From Ruegeria_C sp041537905 (GTDB lineage Bacteria > Pseudomonadota > Alphaproteobacteria > Rhodobacterales > Rhodobacteraceae): a stretch of DNA of 64,000 nucleotides. The notes under the pieces are model-generated. The model did no database searches. It was not told the origin of the DNA and was given only the letters and a program-made list of their open reading frames with translations. The DNA lies in contig NZ_JBGRUO010000007.1 in assembly GCF_041537905.1 (NCBI RefSeq), forward strand, positions 162,911-226,910, given 5' to 3'. Both the position numbers and the translations under genes were made by a program. Of the stretch, positions 25,191 through 33,627 are shown piece by piece. Each line of letters starts with the position of its first letter. Positions within the stretch are counted from its first letter, which is position 1.

Positions 25191-28100
25191 TTAGAACAGC
25201 ACGTTGTCTTCGCTCAGATCAGCGGCCTGAACACCCAGCAGGGTGATCGAGTTGTCGTCGCCCAGATCGATCACCAGATCATCGCCGTTCTGAGTGAACG
25301 CATCCGAGACGTCCGCGAAGGTCTCGAAATCGAGATCTGCTGAGCTCAGATCCAGCAAGTCCCCATTGGCGAACGCCTCGAAATCGGTGATGACATCGTC
25401 GCCGCTATTGCCTTCGAACAGGAAGGTATCCGAGCCGCGATTGCCTTCCAGACGATCATCTCCGGCGCCACCAATCAGCAGGTCATCGCCCAATCCGCCG
25501 CAGATCAGGTCGTTGCCCGCGCCGCCATCCAGAACGTCATCGCCACGACCACCTTCAAGGGTGTCGTTGCCGGTGCCGCCTTCGAGGATATCATCGCCAC
25601 GGCCCCCATCGAGGTTGTCCGCTCCGGCCCCGCCGACGAGCAGATCGTTGCCATTCCCGCCGATAAGATTGTCGTTGCCCTGGCCACCTTCGAGGTTGTC
25701 ATCCCCGTTGCCGCCCGACAATTCGTCGCCGCCGCCTTGGCCAAAGATATCGTCATCGCCATTGCCGCCATTGACACTATCATTGCCGCCTCCGGCCTCG
25801 ATCAGGTCATCACCGTTCCCGGCGTTGATCTCATCCGCGTCGGGCGAGCCGACCAGATCGTCATCACCATTGGTGGGGGTGATTTCGATCACTTCTTCTT
25901 CCGCAAAGACGAAGTTTTCGGCAACCAACTCGTTGGGTGCGACATTCTCAAGCGTGACCTGAGTGTCTTCGGACAGAGTGATCACCGTGTTGGGGCCGTC
26001 CTGCACGATATCCAGATCGTCGATGCTGGTCACACCGAAATCCGACACATCCAGGAAATCACCACCCTCGGCACCGGCACCGAAATCAGCCACGATATCC
26101 GATCCGCCATTGCGACGCAGTTGGAACGTGTCGCGACCGGTACCTCCGATCAGCGTGTCATCGCCGATGCCGCCATCAAGCAGGTCATCGCCACGACCGC
26201 CATCGACAACATCGTTGCCCGCGCCGCCGAACAGATCGTCGTTGCCGCCTTCGGCCAGATCGACCACGATGCGCAGCAACTGCTCGTCGCCGCCAGTGCG
26301 TGTGAAGTCGCCCTCGGTCGGATCAACAATAGTCCCTGCCGCGGTGGTGCCGCCCAGAATGTTGACCGCGGTGCCATCCGGGTTGCCTTCGGAGCCGTTG
26401 AACCCCTCATGCTGGCGCACAACGCCGTTTTCCGCCGTACCCTGATCGCGTGCGGTCTGGTTGAGGAAGGCGGCGTCTTCTTCGGTATTGACCTCGGTGC
26501 CCGCATCCAGCACGTCGCTGCCAAAGCGTTCGATGACCAGCGGTCCGGCAAAATTCCCATCCGCATCAAAGATGAAATCCTGCAGGGCATCGTCTGGGGA
26601 CGCCAGGAAGGCATCGTTTGACGGGATCACCATGGTCGCCCAGGTGAAAAAGCCCTGACCAACCGCGTCGGGATTGACGTTCAGCGTGAAACTGGCGCTT
26701 TCACCCGGATCAATCGGACCGGGGGCACCGGCACCGCCGATGATCGTGGCGTCCACGCCGCCATCGCCAACCTCCTGGTTGAACTCTGCCGCGATACCTT
26801 CGACGCTGCCATCTTCGGCAATCCGTTCCAAGCCGCCACTGGCGGCCTCACCATCGGTCCAGAGATCGAAGTTTTCGCCATCGTGGAAGCCGAACCAGAC
26901 CGGTGTCAGGAAAGTACCGCCTTCGCCCAGCGTGTTGGTGACGGTCACGGTGATGGCTTCTCCGTCGCCGATTGCATCGCCCCGGATGACGTCGTCACCT
27001 GCGCCACCGCTAATGGTGTCGTCGCCCGCACCACCGGCCAACAGGTTTTCGCCCGCATCGCCAGTCAGGTTGTCGTCATTGGCCGAGCCGGTCAGGTTCT
27101 CGATGTTGACCAGGGTATCGGCGACCTCGCCATTGGGACCCTGATAGGTTGCCGTCCCTGCCGAAAGATCTGCCGTGACGGCCGTGCCGATATCTTGGAA
27201 ATCGGCGGTGTCGATACCTTCGCCACCATCGGTGACATCCGAACCGCCGCCGCCACGCAGCACATCATTGCCTGCGCCGCCTTCCAGCACATCCGCGCCG
27301 CCGCGACCCACGAGCAGGTCGTTGCCTTCGTTGCCGGTCAGTGTATTGGCACCACCATCACCAAAGAGTTGGTCGTCATTGGCCGAGCCATCCAGATTTT
27401 CGAAACCGTCGAAATTCTCGAACACGGTAACGTTTTCGTTCGGCGCATAAGAGGCGCTGCCCGATCCCAGATCAGCAACCACTTCGGCCCCGATATTGAT
27501 GAAGCTGTTGGTGTCGATACCTTCGCCGCCGCTCAGCACATCCGTGCCGCCGCCACCGGCAATGAAATCGTCGCCATCGCCGCCTTCGATGGTATTCGGA
27601 GTTGCGCCGAGCGCGCGAATATCATCGTTGTTCGAGGACCCGGTCACATTCTCGATGCCCGCGAACTCTTCTTCGATTAGAGGGCCGTTGCCGCCGCCGC
27701 CATTATAGGACGCCGTGCCGGAGCCGTCGGCATTCACCACCACGGTCACGCCTGCAATCGTCGGGTCCTGTGCGCCGAGGTTGATGTTGCCGAAATCATT
27801 GGTGTCAACACCTTCGCCGCCGTCGATGATGTCAACACCACCGCCACCGGACAGAGTGTCGTCGCCGGCACCACCATTGAGCACATCCGCGCCGCCCAGG
27901 CCGCTCAGCACGTCATCACCATCAAGCCCGTTCAGCACGTTGGCATTGCCGTCACCGGCCAGAACGTCACCGTCATTTGAACCATCGAGGTTTTCGATGC
28001 TGATCAAGCTGTCGGTCTCGATCACCTCGGCAAAGACGTTGCCGTCTTCTTCGGCCGGGTTCAGCCCGTTGATATCACCACCCGCGTCCTGAACGATATC

Positions 28101-28751
28101 GGTGATGACCGGACCATTAATGCCGGCGGGAGCGTTGTGCAGATGAATCGCGCTGACGCCTGCGACCGGCAGCAGGTCTGAGGTTGCCAGCCCCGATACG
28201 GAAAGATCCGAGCTGTAGGTCACATCCGCGCCATCAATCACGATCACCACGGTCCCCTCGCCTGTTGCCAGCGAGTCGCTGGCATTCTCCGGCTCCTGCG
28301 CGGCATCCAGAGCGGCGGTCAGTGTGATGGTGCGAATGCCGTTGGTCGTTTCGTCGCTCTGCAGCAACAACTGACCGCGAATCTCACCACCGGGGAAGTC
28401 GTTGGTGTGAATGTTGTAATACAGATTGCCCGCCGCCGCTTCGTCGGCGAGCTCCGAGGGGCTTTGATCAGTGGTCAGCGACGCAAGCGGCTGATCGGTC
28501 ACGACAACCGAGAACCCCGTTTCGCGGCTTGCGCTGCCTGCGGCCAGATCGGCCTCGACCGGAACATCGATATCGGAGTAGACCGCCGTGTCGATATCCG
28601 CACCCCCATCAAGCGTGTCATCGCCTAGGCCGCCGGTGAGGGTGTCGTTGCCACCCAGGCCCTGAATATCGTCGTCCCCGGCGGTTCCGGGCAAGTTATC
28701 TGCAACGTCCGTGCCGATGATGGGCTGCATATTGCCGTTTTGAATAGTCAT
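25191..28751 (-). CDS. Large secreted RTX protein with CHRD-like and spondin-type domains
   Basis: A 1186-residue acidic calcium-binding protein and the likely cargo of the adjacent type I exporter. It has no N-terminal signal peptide. RTX nonapeptides (GGxGxDxLx) flank and separate several modules. Residues 80-222 hold CHRD-type sequence (NLYYNIHTNDFPGGEIRGQL and later GVSAIHLHNAPAGINGPVI). Three related modules of about 100 residues follow, each with a VDTxxFxxIxxxVxADL...IENLxGSxxDD pattern. Residues 594-835 match a Spondin_N domain (FLTPVWFGFHDGENFDLW, FTWATMVIPSNDAF). A dense RTX block (about 975-1130) precedes the C-terminal secretion region. ATG 28751 has GGAGA upstream. Surface or biofilm adhesion is plausible but not shown. 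Confidence 0.88.
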   Translation of the reverse strand: MTIQNGNMQPIIGTDVADNLPGTAGDDDIQGLGGNDTLTGGLGDDTLDGGADIDTAVYSDIDVPVEADLAAGSASRETGFSVVVTDQPLASLTTDQSPSELADEAAAGNLYYNIHTNDFPGGEIRGQLLLQSDETTNGIRTITLTAALDAAQEPENASDSLATGEGTVVIVIDGADVTYSSDLSVSGLATSDLLPVAGVSAIHLHNAPAGINGPVITDIVQDAGGDINGLNPAEEDGNVFAEVIETDSLISIENLDGSNDGDVLAGDGNANVLNGLDGDDVLSGLGGADVLNGGAGDDTLSGGGGVDIIDGGEGVDTNDFGNINLGAQDPTIAGVTVVVNADGSGTASYNGGGGNGPLIEEEFAGIENVTGSSNNDDIRALGATPNTIEGGDGDDFIAGGGGTDVLSGGEGIDTNSFINIGAEVVADLGSGSASYAPNENVTVFENFDGFENLDGSANDDQLFGDGGANTLTGNEGNDLLVGRGGADVLEGGAGNDVLRGGGGSDVTDGGEGIDTADFQDIGTAVTADLSAGTATYQGPNGEVADTLVNIENLTGSANDDNLTGDAGENLLAGGAGDDTISGGAGDDVIRGDAIGDGEAITVTVTNTLGEGGTFLTPVWFGFHDGENFDLWTDGEAASGGLERIAEDGSVEGIAAEFNQEVGDGGVDATIIGGAGAPGPIDPGESASFTLNVNPDAVGQGFFTWATMVIPSNDAFLASPDDALQDFIFDADGNFAGPLVIERFGSDVLDAGTEVNTEEDAAFLNQTARDQGTAENGVVRQHEGFNGSEGNPDGTAVNILGGTTAAGTIVDPTEGDFTRTGGDEQLLRIVVDLAEGGNDDLFGGAGNDVVDGGRGDDLLDGGIGDDTLIGGTGRDTFQLRRNGGSDIVADFGAGAEGGDFLDVSDFGVTSIDDLDIVQDGPNTVITLSEDTQVTLENVAPNELVAENFVFAEEEVIEITPTNGDDDLVGSPDADEINAGNGDDLIEAGGGNDSVNGGNGDDDIFGQGGGDELSGGNGDDNLEGGQGNDNLIGGNGNDLLVGGAGADNLDGGRGDDILEGGTGNDTLEGGRGDDVLDGGAGNDLICGGLGDDLLIGGAGDDRLEGNRGSDTFLFEGNSGDDVITDFEAFANGDLLDLSSADLDFETFADVSDAFTQNGDDLVIDLGDDNSITLLGVQAADLSEDNVLF

Positions 28752-29011
28752 GATTTCATCTCCAGATTTCACTCACGGGCTGGATAGGCACCAACCAAAA
28801 CTGAACCTGTGATCGGAGGAAAACCGGACAACGCTTCAAATTTGAATGGCTGCGCTTCATGTTGAAGAAACGCCAGGATGCGCGTTACCCGATTGTAAAT
28901 AATAAAAACTTTTCTTTGTTCACACCGGCACAACTAAATTTGAGTCGCGTTTCACTGGGCTTGGCGTTAGCAAATTTGCATGGTTGGTCCTCAAATTGAT
29001 GGGGCAACGCA
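28752..29011. promoter_or_regulatory. Divergent promoter region with repeated AAATTTG palindromes
   Basis: This 260-base region separates the divergent RTX operon and LysR gene. It contains four related AT-rich elements: the perfect palindrome TTCAAATTTGAA at 28835-28846, CTAAATTTGAG at 28934-28944, the perfect palindrome GCAAATTTGC at 28970-28979 and TCAAATTGAT at 28991-29000. The stretch from 28895 to 28920 is AT-rich and could hold the RTX promoter. Repeated small palindromes beside a regulator gene are expected for its operators. Confidence 0.45.
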
Positions 29012-29983
29012 ATGGGCATGGCGGGCCTGGATGTGAGCTCTGACATAGCGACAAAACAGAATTGGGATCTCTACCGCTTCTTCCTCGCGGCGGCGCGTTC
29101 GGGAAGCATCGCGACCGCCTCGAGTGTTCTTGGGGAAAGCCCCGCAACCGTGGGCCGCAAGCTGCGCAAACTTGAAGCCGAGCTGTCGGCCACTCTGTTC
29201 GACCGCAGCGTTTCAGGCGTTAAACTGACGCCAAACGGCGCCTCCATTCTCGCCCGCGCGGAACGGATCGAACGCGAGGTTCTGGCAGCTGGCGAGGCCG
29301 TGATGAAGGATGATGACCTGTCGCATGGCACGGTCACGGTGGCAGCACCCAGCGGGCTCGGGCAGACAGTGCTGGCGCCCCGCCTGCGCGACCTGCACAA
29401 TCAGCATCCCAAAGTCCGTGTTCGTCTCACGCTTTCGACCAGGCGGGTGAACCTGCTCAATCGCGAAGCCGATATCGCGGTTCGGATCGGCCCGCCGGAG
29501 CAGGAGCGGCTGATCGCGCGCAAACTGGGCGATATTTGGTTTGGGCTCTATGCCTCGCGCCTGTACCTGGCCGAGCTTCCGCCGTTTGAAAGCACCGCCG
29601 ATCTGGAGGGCCATAACGTCATTGCCGCCATCGGCGCGCTGCAGAAGACCCAGCAATCACTCGAATTTGCCGAGATCGCCCACCGTTGCAACGTGGCGCT
29701 CACCACCGACAACATCTTTGCGCAGCTCGAAGCGGTGAAGAGCGGCCTTGGCCTCGCCCCGTTCCCAAAGTACCTTGGCAGGTCAGATGACGATCTGATC
29801 GAGGTGCTTCCCGGCTTGCTGAAAAGCACGGCGGATCTATGGGTTCTGACCCATCCTGACATCCGCGGCTTCGCGCGCATCCGTCTGGTTCAGGATTTCA
29901 TTTCAAACGTGTGCCGGGAAGCCATCTGCGCCTGCAGCAACGCAGATGAACAGAGCACGCAGGCCGAAGCCTATTGCGCATGA
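29012..29983 (+). CDS. LysR-family transcriptional regulator
   Basis: A LysR-type regulator of about 323 residues. The N-terminal HTH reads WDLYRFFLAAARSGSIATAS, then ATVGRKLRKLEAELSATLFD, followed by the effector-binding domain with NREADIAVRIGPPEQE, typical of LysR proteins of the DNA-binding CrgA-like subgroup. The ATG at 29012 and an ATG six bases later are both possible. It is divergent from the RTX/type I secretion operon, so regulation of that operon and of itself through the shared 260-base region is the simplest reading. The effector is unknown. Confidence 0.87.
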   Translation: MGMAGLDVSSDIATKQNWDLYRFFLAAARSGSIATASSVLGESPATVGRKLRKLEAELSATLFDRSVSGVKLTPNGASILARAERIEREVLAAGEAVMKDDDLSHGTVTVAAPSGLGQTVLAPRLRDLHNQHPKVRVRLTLSTRRVNLLNREADIAVRIGPPEQERLIARKLGDIWFGLYASRLYLAELPPFESTADLEGHNVIAAIGALQKTQQSLEFAEIAHRCNVALTTDNIFAQLEAVKSGLGLAPFPKYLGRSDDDLIEVLPGLLKSTADLWVLTHPDIRGFARIRLVQDFISNVCREAICACSNADEQSTQAEAYCA

Positions 29984-29986
29984 CCA

Positions 29987-30011
29987 GTCTGCCGCCGCAC
30001 ATCCGGCAGAC
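29987..30011. terminator. Bidirectional hairpin between convergent genes
   Basis: An 8-bp perfect inverted repeat (GTCTGCCG and CGGCAGAC, 9-base loop) lies in the 46 bases between the convergent LysR and YceI-cytochrome genes. No T-run follows on either strand, so it may be a transcript-end hairpin rather than an efficient intrinsic terminator. Confidence 0.35.
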
Positions 30012-30029
30012 CCGCGCATTGCTCGCAGA

Positions 30030-30965
30030 TTACTGCGTTTCTGCTGCCAGATAGGCCATCAGATTGACCACGTCGCTTTCTTTCTTGAGGCCGGGAAACT
30101 GCATTGTTGTTCCGGGTACGACCGATTTGGGCGCCGTCAGGAACGCGGCCATGGTTTCATCCGTCCAGACAATACCCGATTGCGCCATCGCGTCAGAGTA
30201 ATTGAACCCCGCAACTTGGCCAGCCGGTGCCCCCAGAACAGAATGCAGCGTCGGACCTGCGCCGTTGCGACCTTCTTTGAGCTGGTGACAGGCCTTGCAT
30301 TTCCGAAACACTTTCTTGCCCGCCTTCACATCGCCCTGAAACGCGACGGTCTCGACTTGCGCGGCTTGTGTCGCCGACGCCTGTTTGCCGTCGCTGTCAA
30401 ACATGAAGCGCGCGGTGACCGGCACGGTGCGGGTGATGCCGGGCAGCGAGGCAAGCTCCATTAACTTGTCGATGCCAGCGTTGATCCCGGCCTCCTCAAC
30501 ACTCAGAAACACCATACCGTTGGTAGAGACCAGCACCCGCGTCTCGGACAGGCGAGCCACAAACATTTCGGCATCAAAAGCGATCTCGGCACCGACCAGA
30601 GACAACACCGCCTCGCTATCGATAATGGCGCTGCCACCCACTGCCAACCCGGAAATCTCGGACATGTCGAACCGCGCTTCAAGCGTGGCAGTGCCCGCGT
30701 TCCGGAACACATGCTCGATCATCCGCTCGTTACGAATGTCGATATTGGTTTCGACCGATGCAAGATCGATATCGATACGCGCGACGCCATCATCCGAGAC
30801 CGTGCCGGACAGGGTCTCAAACACATTGACCTCTCCAACCGCGTTTTTCTTGATCGATCCATAGGCCAGGCTGGACGCGTCATTATCCAGCACCCAGCTT
30901 TCGGCAAGGGCCGGTGGTGCCGCCGTCACCATCGCAATCGTGATCATGTTCAACAGAAGTTTCAT
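30030..30965 (-). CDS. YceI domain fused to a cytochrome c domain, periplasmic
   Basis: A 311-residue secreted protein. A signal peptide (residues 1-21, ending ALAE) leads into a YceI-like lipocalin domain (WVLDNDASSLAYGSIKKNAV, about 23-190). A class I cytochrome c domain follows, with heme motif CKACH near residue 227 and a distal methionine in GTTMQFPG. ATG 30965 has GGAGGA upstream; the longer frame is rejected because it lacks both a signal peptide and a ribosome-binding site. YceI proteins bind amphiphilic isoprenoids such as quinones, so the fusion suggests electron transfer between a bound quinone-like ligand and heme. It is divergent from an ECF sigma gene. Confidence 0.87.
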   Translation of the reverse strand: MKLLLNMITIAMVTAAPPALAESWVLDNDASSLAYGSIKKNAVGEVNVFETLSGTVSDDGVARIDIDLASVETNIDIRNERMIEHVFRNAGTATLEARFDMSEISGLAVGGSAIIDSEAVLSLVGAEIAFDAEMFVARLSETRVLVSTNGMVFLSVEEAGINAGIDKLMELASLPGITRTVPVTARFMFDSDGKQASATQAAQVETVAFQGDVKAGKKVFRKCKACHQLKEGRNGAGPTLHSVLGAPAGQVAGFNYSDAMAQSGIVWTDETMAAFLTAPKSVVPGTTMQFPGLKKESDVVNLMAYLAAETQ

Positions 30966-31012
30966 TTCTTTCCTCCAGAATTTGTGACAGCCAAGTCGCA
31001 AGCGTTTGGCCC

Positions 31013-31585
31013 ATGTCTGACAAACACCCAAAGGTCCGGATTTATTCGGTGGATACGGAAATGAGATCAGAACACGCCGTTCGGGCGGCGATCGAAACGC
31101 ATAAACGAAAGGTGTGGCGATTTGGCCTGGCGTTGTCCGGTGCCGCGGATGTCGCCGATGATCTGTTGCAGGCGACATGCCTGCGCGCGTTGGAACGTCA
31201 CACGCAAGTGACGTCAGAGGCGCGGCTGGATTCCTGGCTTCTGACCATCTGCCGGTCGATCTGGCTGAACGAGGTGCGCGCCCGCACGATCCGCCGCACC
31301 CAATCGTTGGCGGTGACCCCCGAAGTTGACCTGATTGCAGGCGGTCCAGACACAGAAACGAATATTTACGCCGCTGAAGTGTTTACCAAAGTGATGGAAC
31401 TGCCAACGGTTCAGCGTGAAACGGTAATGCTCGTCTTTGTCGAGGGGTATAGCTATCGTGAAGCGGCTGGTCTTCTGGACGTGCCCATCGGAACCATCAT
31501 GAGCCGATTGTCGGCGGCGCGGCAAAAACTCAGAACCGTGCTTCAGCATCACGAGGCCGTGACGATGCGGCGGGAAATGAAATGA
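31013..31585 (+). CDS. ECF-type RNA polymerase sigma factor
   Basis: A sigma-70-family ECF factor of up to 190 residues. Region 2 is visible in WRFGLALSGAADVADDLLQA and LDSWLLTICRSIWLNEVRAR, and region 4 in LPTVQRETVMLVFVEGYSYR, then EAAGLLDVPIGTIMSRLSAA. The start may be ATG 31013 or ATG 31061; the latter has GGA upstream, leaves more room for divergent promoters and fits ECF length better. The gene overlaps the anti-sigma gene by four bases. The divergent YceI-cytochrome gene is the natural first candidate for its regulon. Confidence 0.87.
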   Translation: MSDKHPKVRIYSVDTEMRSEHAVRAAIETHKRKVWRFGLALSGAADVADDLLQATCLRALERHTQVTSEARLDSWLLTICRSIWLNEVRARTIRRTQSLAVTPEVDLIAGGPDTETNIYAAEVFTKVMELPTVQRETVMLVFVEGYSYREAAGLLDVPIGTIMSRLSAARQKLRTVLQHHEAVTMRREMK

Positions 31586-32328
31586 CCTTTTCGGACGAAA
31601 CCCTGCAAGCGTATCTCGACGGCACTCTGGATAGTGAGACCTGCAAGGCCCTTGAGGCAGCGGTGGAAGCTGATCCGGCACTCGAACATCGCTTGATCAC
31701 GCTAGACCCGTTCGGACCAGCGCTGAAAGAGATATTCGAACCGCTTCCGGGCGAGGACAGGTTGGGCACCCTTGCCGATCCACCTAAGGTCGAAACCGGG
31801 CAGGCATCGCCGAAATACGGGCCTTTGGCCCTTGTGGCAGTCTTGGCGGGGCTTGCCACTTTTGGCCTGACATTCTGGCTGACAAGGCCGGATGCGTTGA
31901 ACTGGCGGGAACAAGTTGCGATCTATCAGGCGCTCTATTCACCGGAGACCATTTCTCAACTCGACACCACTCCGGATGTGCTGGACGAGCAGTTCGCGCG
32001 TGCAGAAGCCAAGCTGGGGCGGTCTCTGCAACGTGAAAAACTCGCTGAATTGCCTGGGCTTGAGCTGAAACGCGCGCAGATATTGTCACTGGGCGGCACA
32101 CCTTTAGTGCAGATCGTTTTTGCCGATCCCGAAGGGCTGCCCATCGCATTCTGCATCCTACAAGGGGATGCCTTATCTGCCAAAAAGGGCGTGATCCGAG
32201 GAACCCTGAGCGGTCTGGCAACGGCACATTGGGGAGATGGCAAATACGGCTACATGCTGGTTGGCGGTGATAGCGATGCTGACCTGGAACAGAACCTTGG
32301 CGTTCTGACAGGCTTGTTTCAGAGTTGA
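31582..32328 (+). CDS. Membrane-bound anti-sigma factor
   Basis: A 248-residue protein starting at the ATGA overlap with the sigma gene. Residues 1-40 (FSDETLQAYLDGTLDSETCK) resemble the N-terminal helices of zinc-less anti-sigma domains. One transmembrane segment lies at about 80-100 (PLALVAVLAGLATFGLTFWL), and about 145 residues are periplasmic. The periplasmic part has a single internal repeat-free domain I do not recognise. The layout is standard for anti-sigma factors that hold the ECF sigma factor at the membrane until a periplasmic signal arrives. No CxxC zinc site is present. Confidence 0.82.
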   Translation: MTFSDETLQAYLDGTLDSETCKALEAAVEADPALEHRLITLDPFGPALKEIFEPLPGEDRLGTLADPPKVETGQASPKYGPLALVAVLAGLATFGLTFWLTRPDALNWREQVAIYQALYSPETISQLDTTPDVLDEQFARAEAKLGRSLQREKLAELPGLELKRAQILSLGGTPLVQIVFADPEGLPIAFCILQGDALSAKKGVIRGTLSGLATAHWGDGKYGYMLVGGDSDADLEQNLGVLTGLFQS

Positions 32329-32480
32329 ATTTCCCGTCTGAGATCGCTCTGCGCCAAACATAAAGGCGTCCCCGAAGCGAAAGTTTCATGAGTGCCTCAA
32401 CCGTCAACCTGGGGCAAATCTCCGGCACCCATCAGGCAATTTTGGCCGGGACACCAAGCGGTTCTGACCCGGGACGGTCC

Positions 32481-32545
32481 TTACCGCTCTTGCATGGCCA
32501 GTCGAATGCCGAGAGCGCAATAGATGCTGCCCACAACTTTACGCG
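32481..32545 (-). pseudogene. Possible C-terminal tail of a LysE-family exporter
   Basis: On the minus strand a frame ending in TAA at 32481 reads RARKVVGSIYCALGIRLAMQ, which resembles the last transmembrane helix of LysE/RhtB amino-acid exporters (the ALGIRLAL pattern). Upstream the frame runs into the transposase remnant. If real, it is the leftover end of a gene cut by an insertion element. The match is short and by eye only. Confidence 0.25.
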
Positions 32546-32760
32546 CATGCATCCCTGGCCGAAAACAGCGCAAGACGGCCGTCAGATATGACAAACGCCG
32601 CTACAGAAGGCGCAACCGTATCGAGATCATGTTCGCCGGGCTCAAGGATTGGTGGCGGGTGGCGACCCGATACGACAGGCGCTCGAAGGTCTTCCTCTCC
32701 CCGATCGCCCTCGCGGCGACCGTCATCGATTGGCTTTGAAATTTAATTAGTCCAGACCCT
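32545..32760 (+). mobile_element. IS5-family transposase C-terminal remnant
   Basis: A plus-strand frame ending at 32739 encodes the C-terminal end of an IS5-type DDE transposase: KRRYRRRNRIEIMFAGLKDW, then RVATRYDRRSKVFLSPIALA. The RIE glutamate is the last DDE residue. The rest of the transposase is missing. The bases after the stop, ending TAGTCCAGACCCT at about 32760, could be the right inverted repeat of the element. The remaining bases between the anti-sigma gene and nadC (32329-32775) hold no other gene except the possible LysE tail. Confidence 0.75.
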
Positions 32761-32775
32761 AGAACGCTTTCCCGA

Positions 32776-33627
32776 TCACCCGAAGTCCAGCCCCAGATCA
32801 ATCGTTCGATAAGAATGGGTCAGCGCGCCGGAGGAGATATAGTCAACCCCGGTGGCGGCAATTGCGGCTACCGTCTCGCCGGTGACATTGCCCGAGGCCT
32901 CGGCGATCAGCCGCCCGTCGATCATCGCAACCGCCTCGCGCAACGTGTCGGGTGACATGTTGTCGAGCAACACCACCTCCGCGCCGCCGACCTGCAACAC
33001 CTCGGCCAGTTGATCCAGCGTGTCCACCTCGATCTCGACCTTCACCATATGTGAGGCCTGCGCCTTGGTGGCCGCCATCACTGGTGCGATGCCCCCGGCA
33101 GCAGCGATGTGGTTGTCCTTGATCAGGATCGCGTCGGACAGTGAATGGCGGTGGTTGAAGCCGCCCCCATGCAGCACCGCCTGCTTTTCGACAATGCGCA
33201 GGCCCGGCGTGGTTTTGCGGGTGCAGGTGATGCGCGCTTTGGCGCCCTTGGTCTCAGCGACCAAAGCAGCGGTTTGGGTTGCCACCCCGGTGAGGCGGCC
33301 CGCGAAGTTCAGCGCCACCCGTTCAGCCGACAGGATCGAGGCAGCGCTGCCCTGGATCTCCATCAGCGTATCGCCTTTCCGGCAGGGCTCGCCATCGTTG
33401 ATCAGCGTGTTCACATTCAGGTCGCTATCCATCAGGCGGAAAGCCAGCCGCGCCACCTGCATGCCCGAGACAACAGCGTCTTCGCGGGCATTCAGACGCG
33501 CAGCATAGGTGGTGGTGGCGGGGATCACCGTGCGGGTGGTGATATCGCCATTGGTGCCGAGGTCTTCTAGCAGCGCTGCGCGGACCATCGGTTCCAACAC
33601 CAGATCGGGCAGGGGGGCTTGGGTCAT
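32776..33627 (-). CDS. nadC: Nicotinate-nucleotide pyrophosphorylase (carboxylating)
   Basis: Quinolinate phosphoribosyltransferase of 283 residues, converting quinolinate and PRPP to nicotinate mononucleotide with CO2 release. Family features include DLGTNGDITTRTVIP near the N-terminus, the basic TCTRKTTPGLRIVEKQAVLHGGG-region (given in part as CTRKTTPGLR and EKQAVLHGGG), SDAILIKDNHIAAAGG and EASGNVTGETVAAIAATGVD. The start is ATG 33627, overlapping the nadB stop by four bases. It is the third gene of the nadA-nadB-nadC operon for de novo NAD synthesis from aspartate. Confidence 0.96.
   Translation of the reverse strand: MTQAPLPDLVLEPMVRAALLEDLGTNGDITTRTVIPATTTYAARLNAREDAVVSGMQVARLAFRLMDSDLNVNTLINDGEPCRKGDTLMEIQGSAASILSAERVALNFAGRLTGVATQTAALVAETKGAKARITCTRKTTPGLRIVEKQAVLHGGGFNHRHSLSDAILIKDNHIAAAGGIAPVMAATKAQASHMVKVEIEVDTLDQLAEVLQVGGAEVVLLDNMSPDTLREAVAMIDGRLIAEASGNVTGETVAAIAATGVDYISSGALTHSYRTIDLGLDFG

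Noticed and set aside
25294..28092. Proline/serine-rich plus-strand frames opposite the RTX gene
   Set aside because: These arise from the antisense of repeated GGxGxD codons and are typical shadows of RTX genes.
25430..28690. Repeated DNA in the RTX gene considered as a CRISPR-like or tandem repeat array
   Set aside because: The repeats are degenerate codon-level versions of the RTX nonapeptide without uniform spacers, so they are protein repeats.
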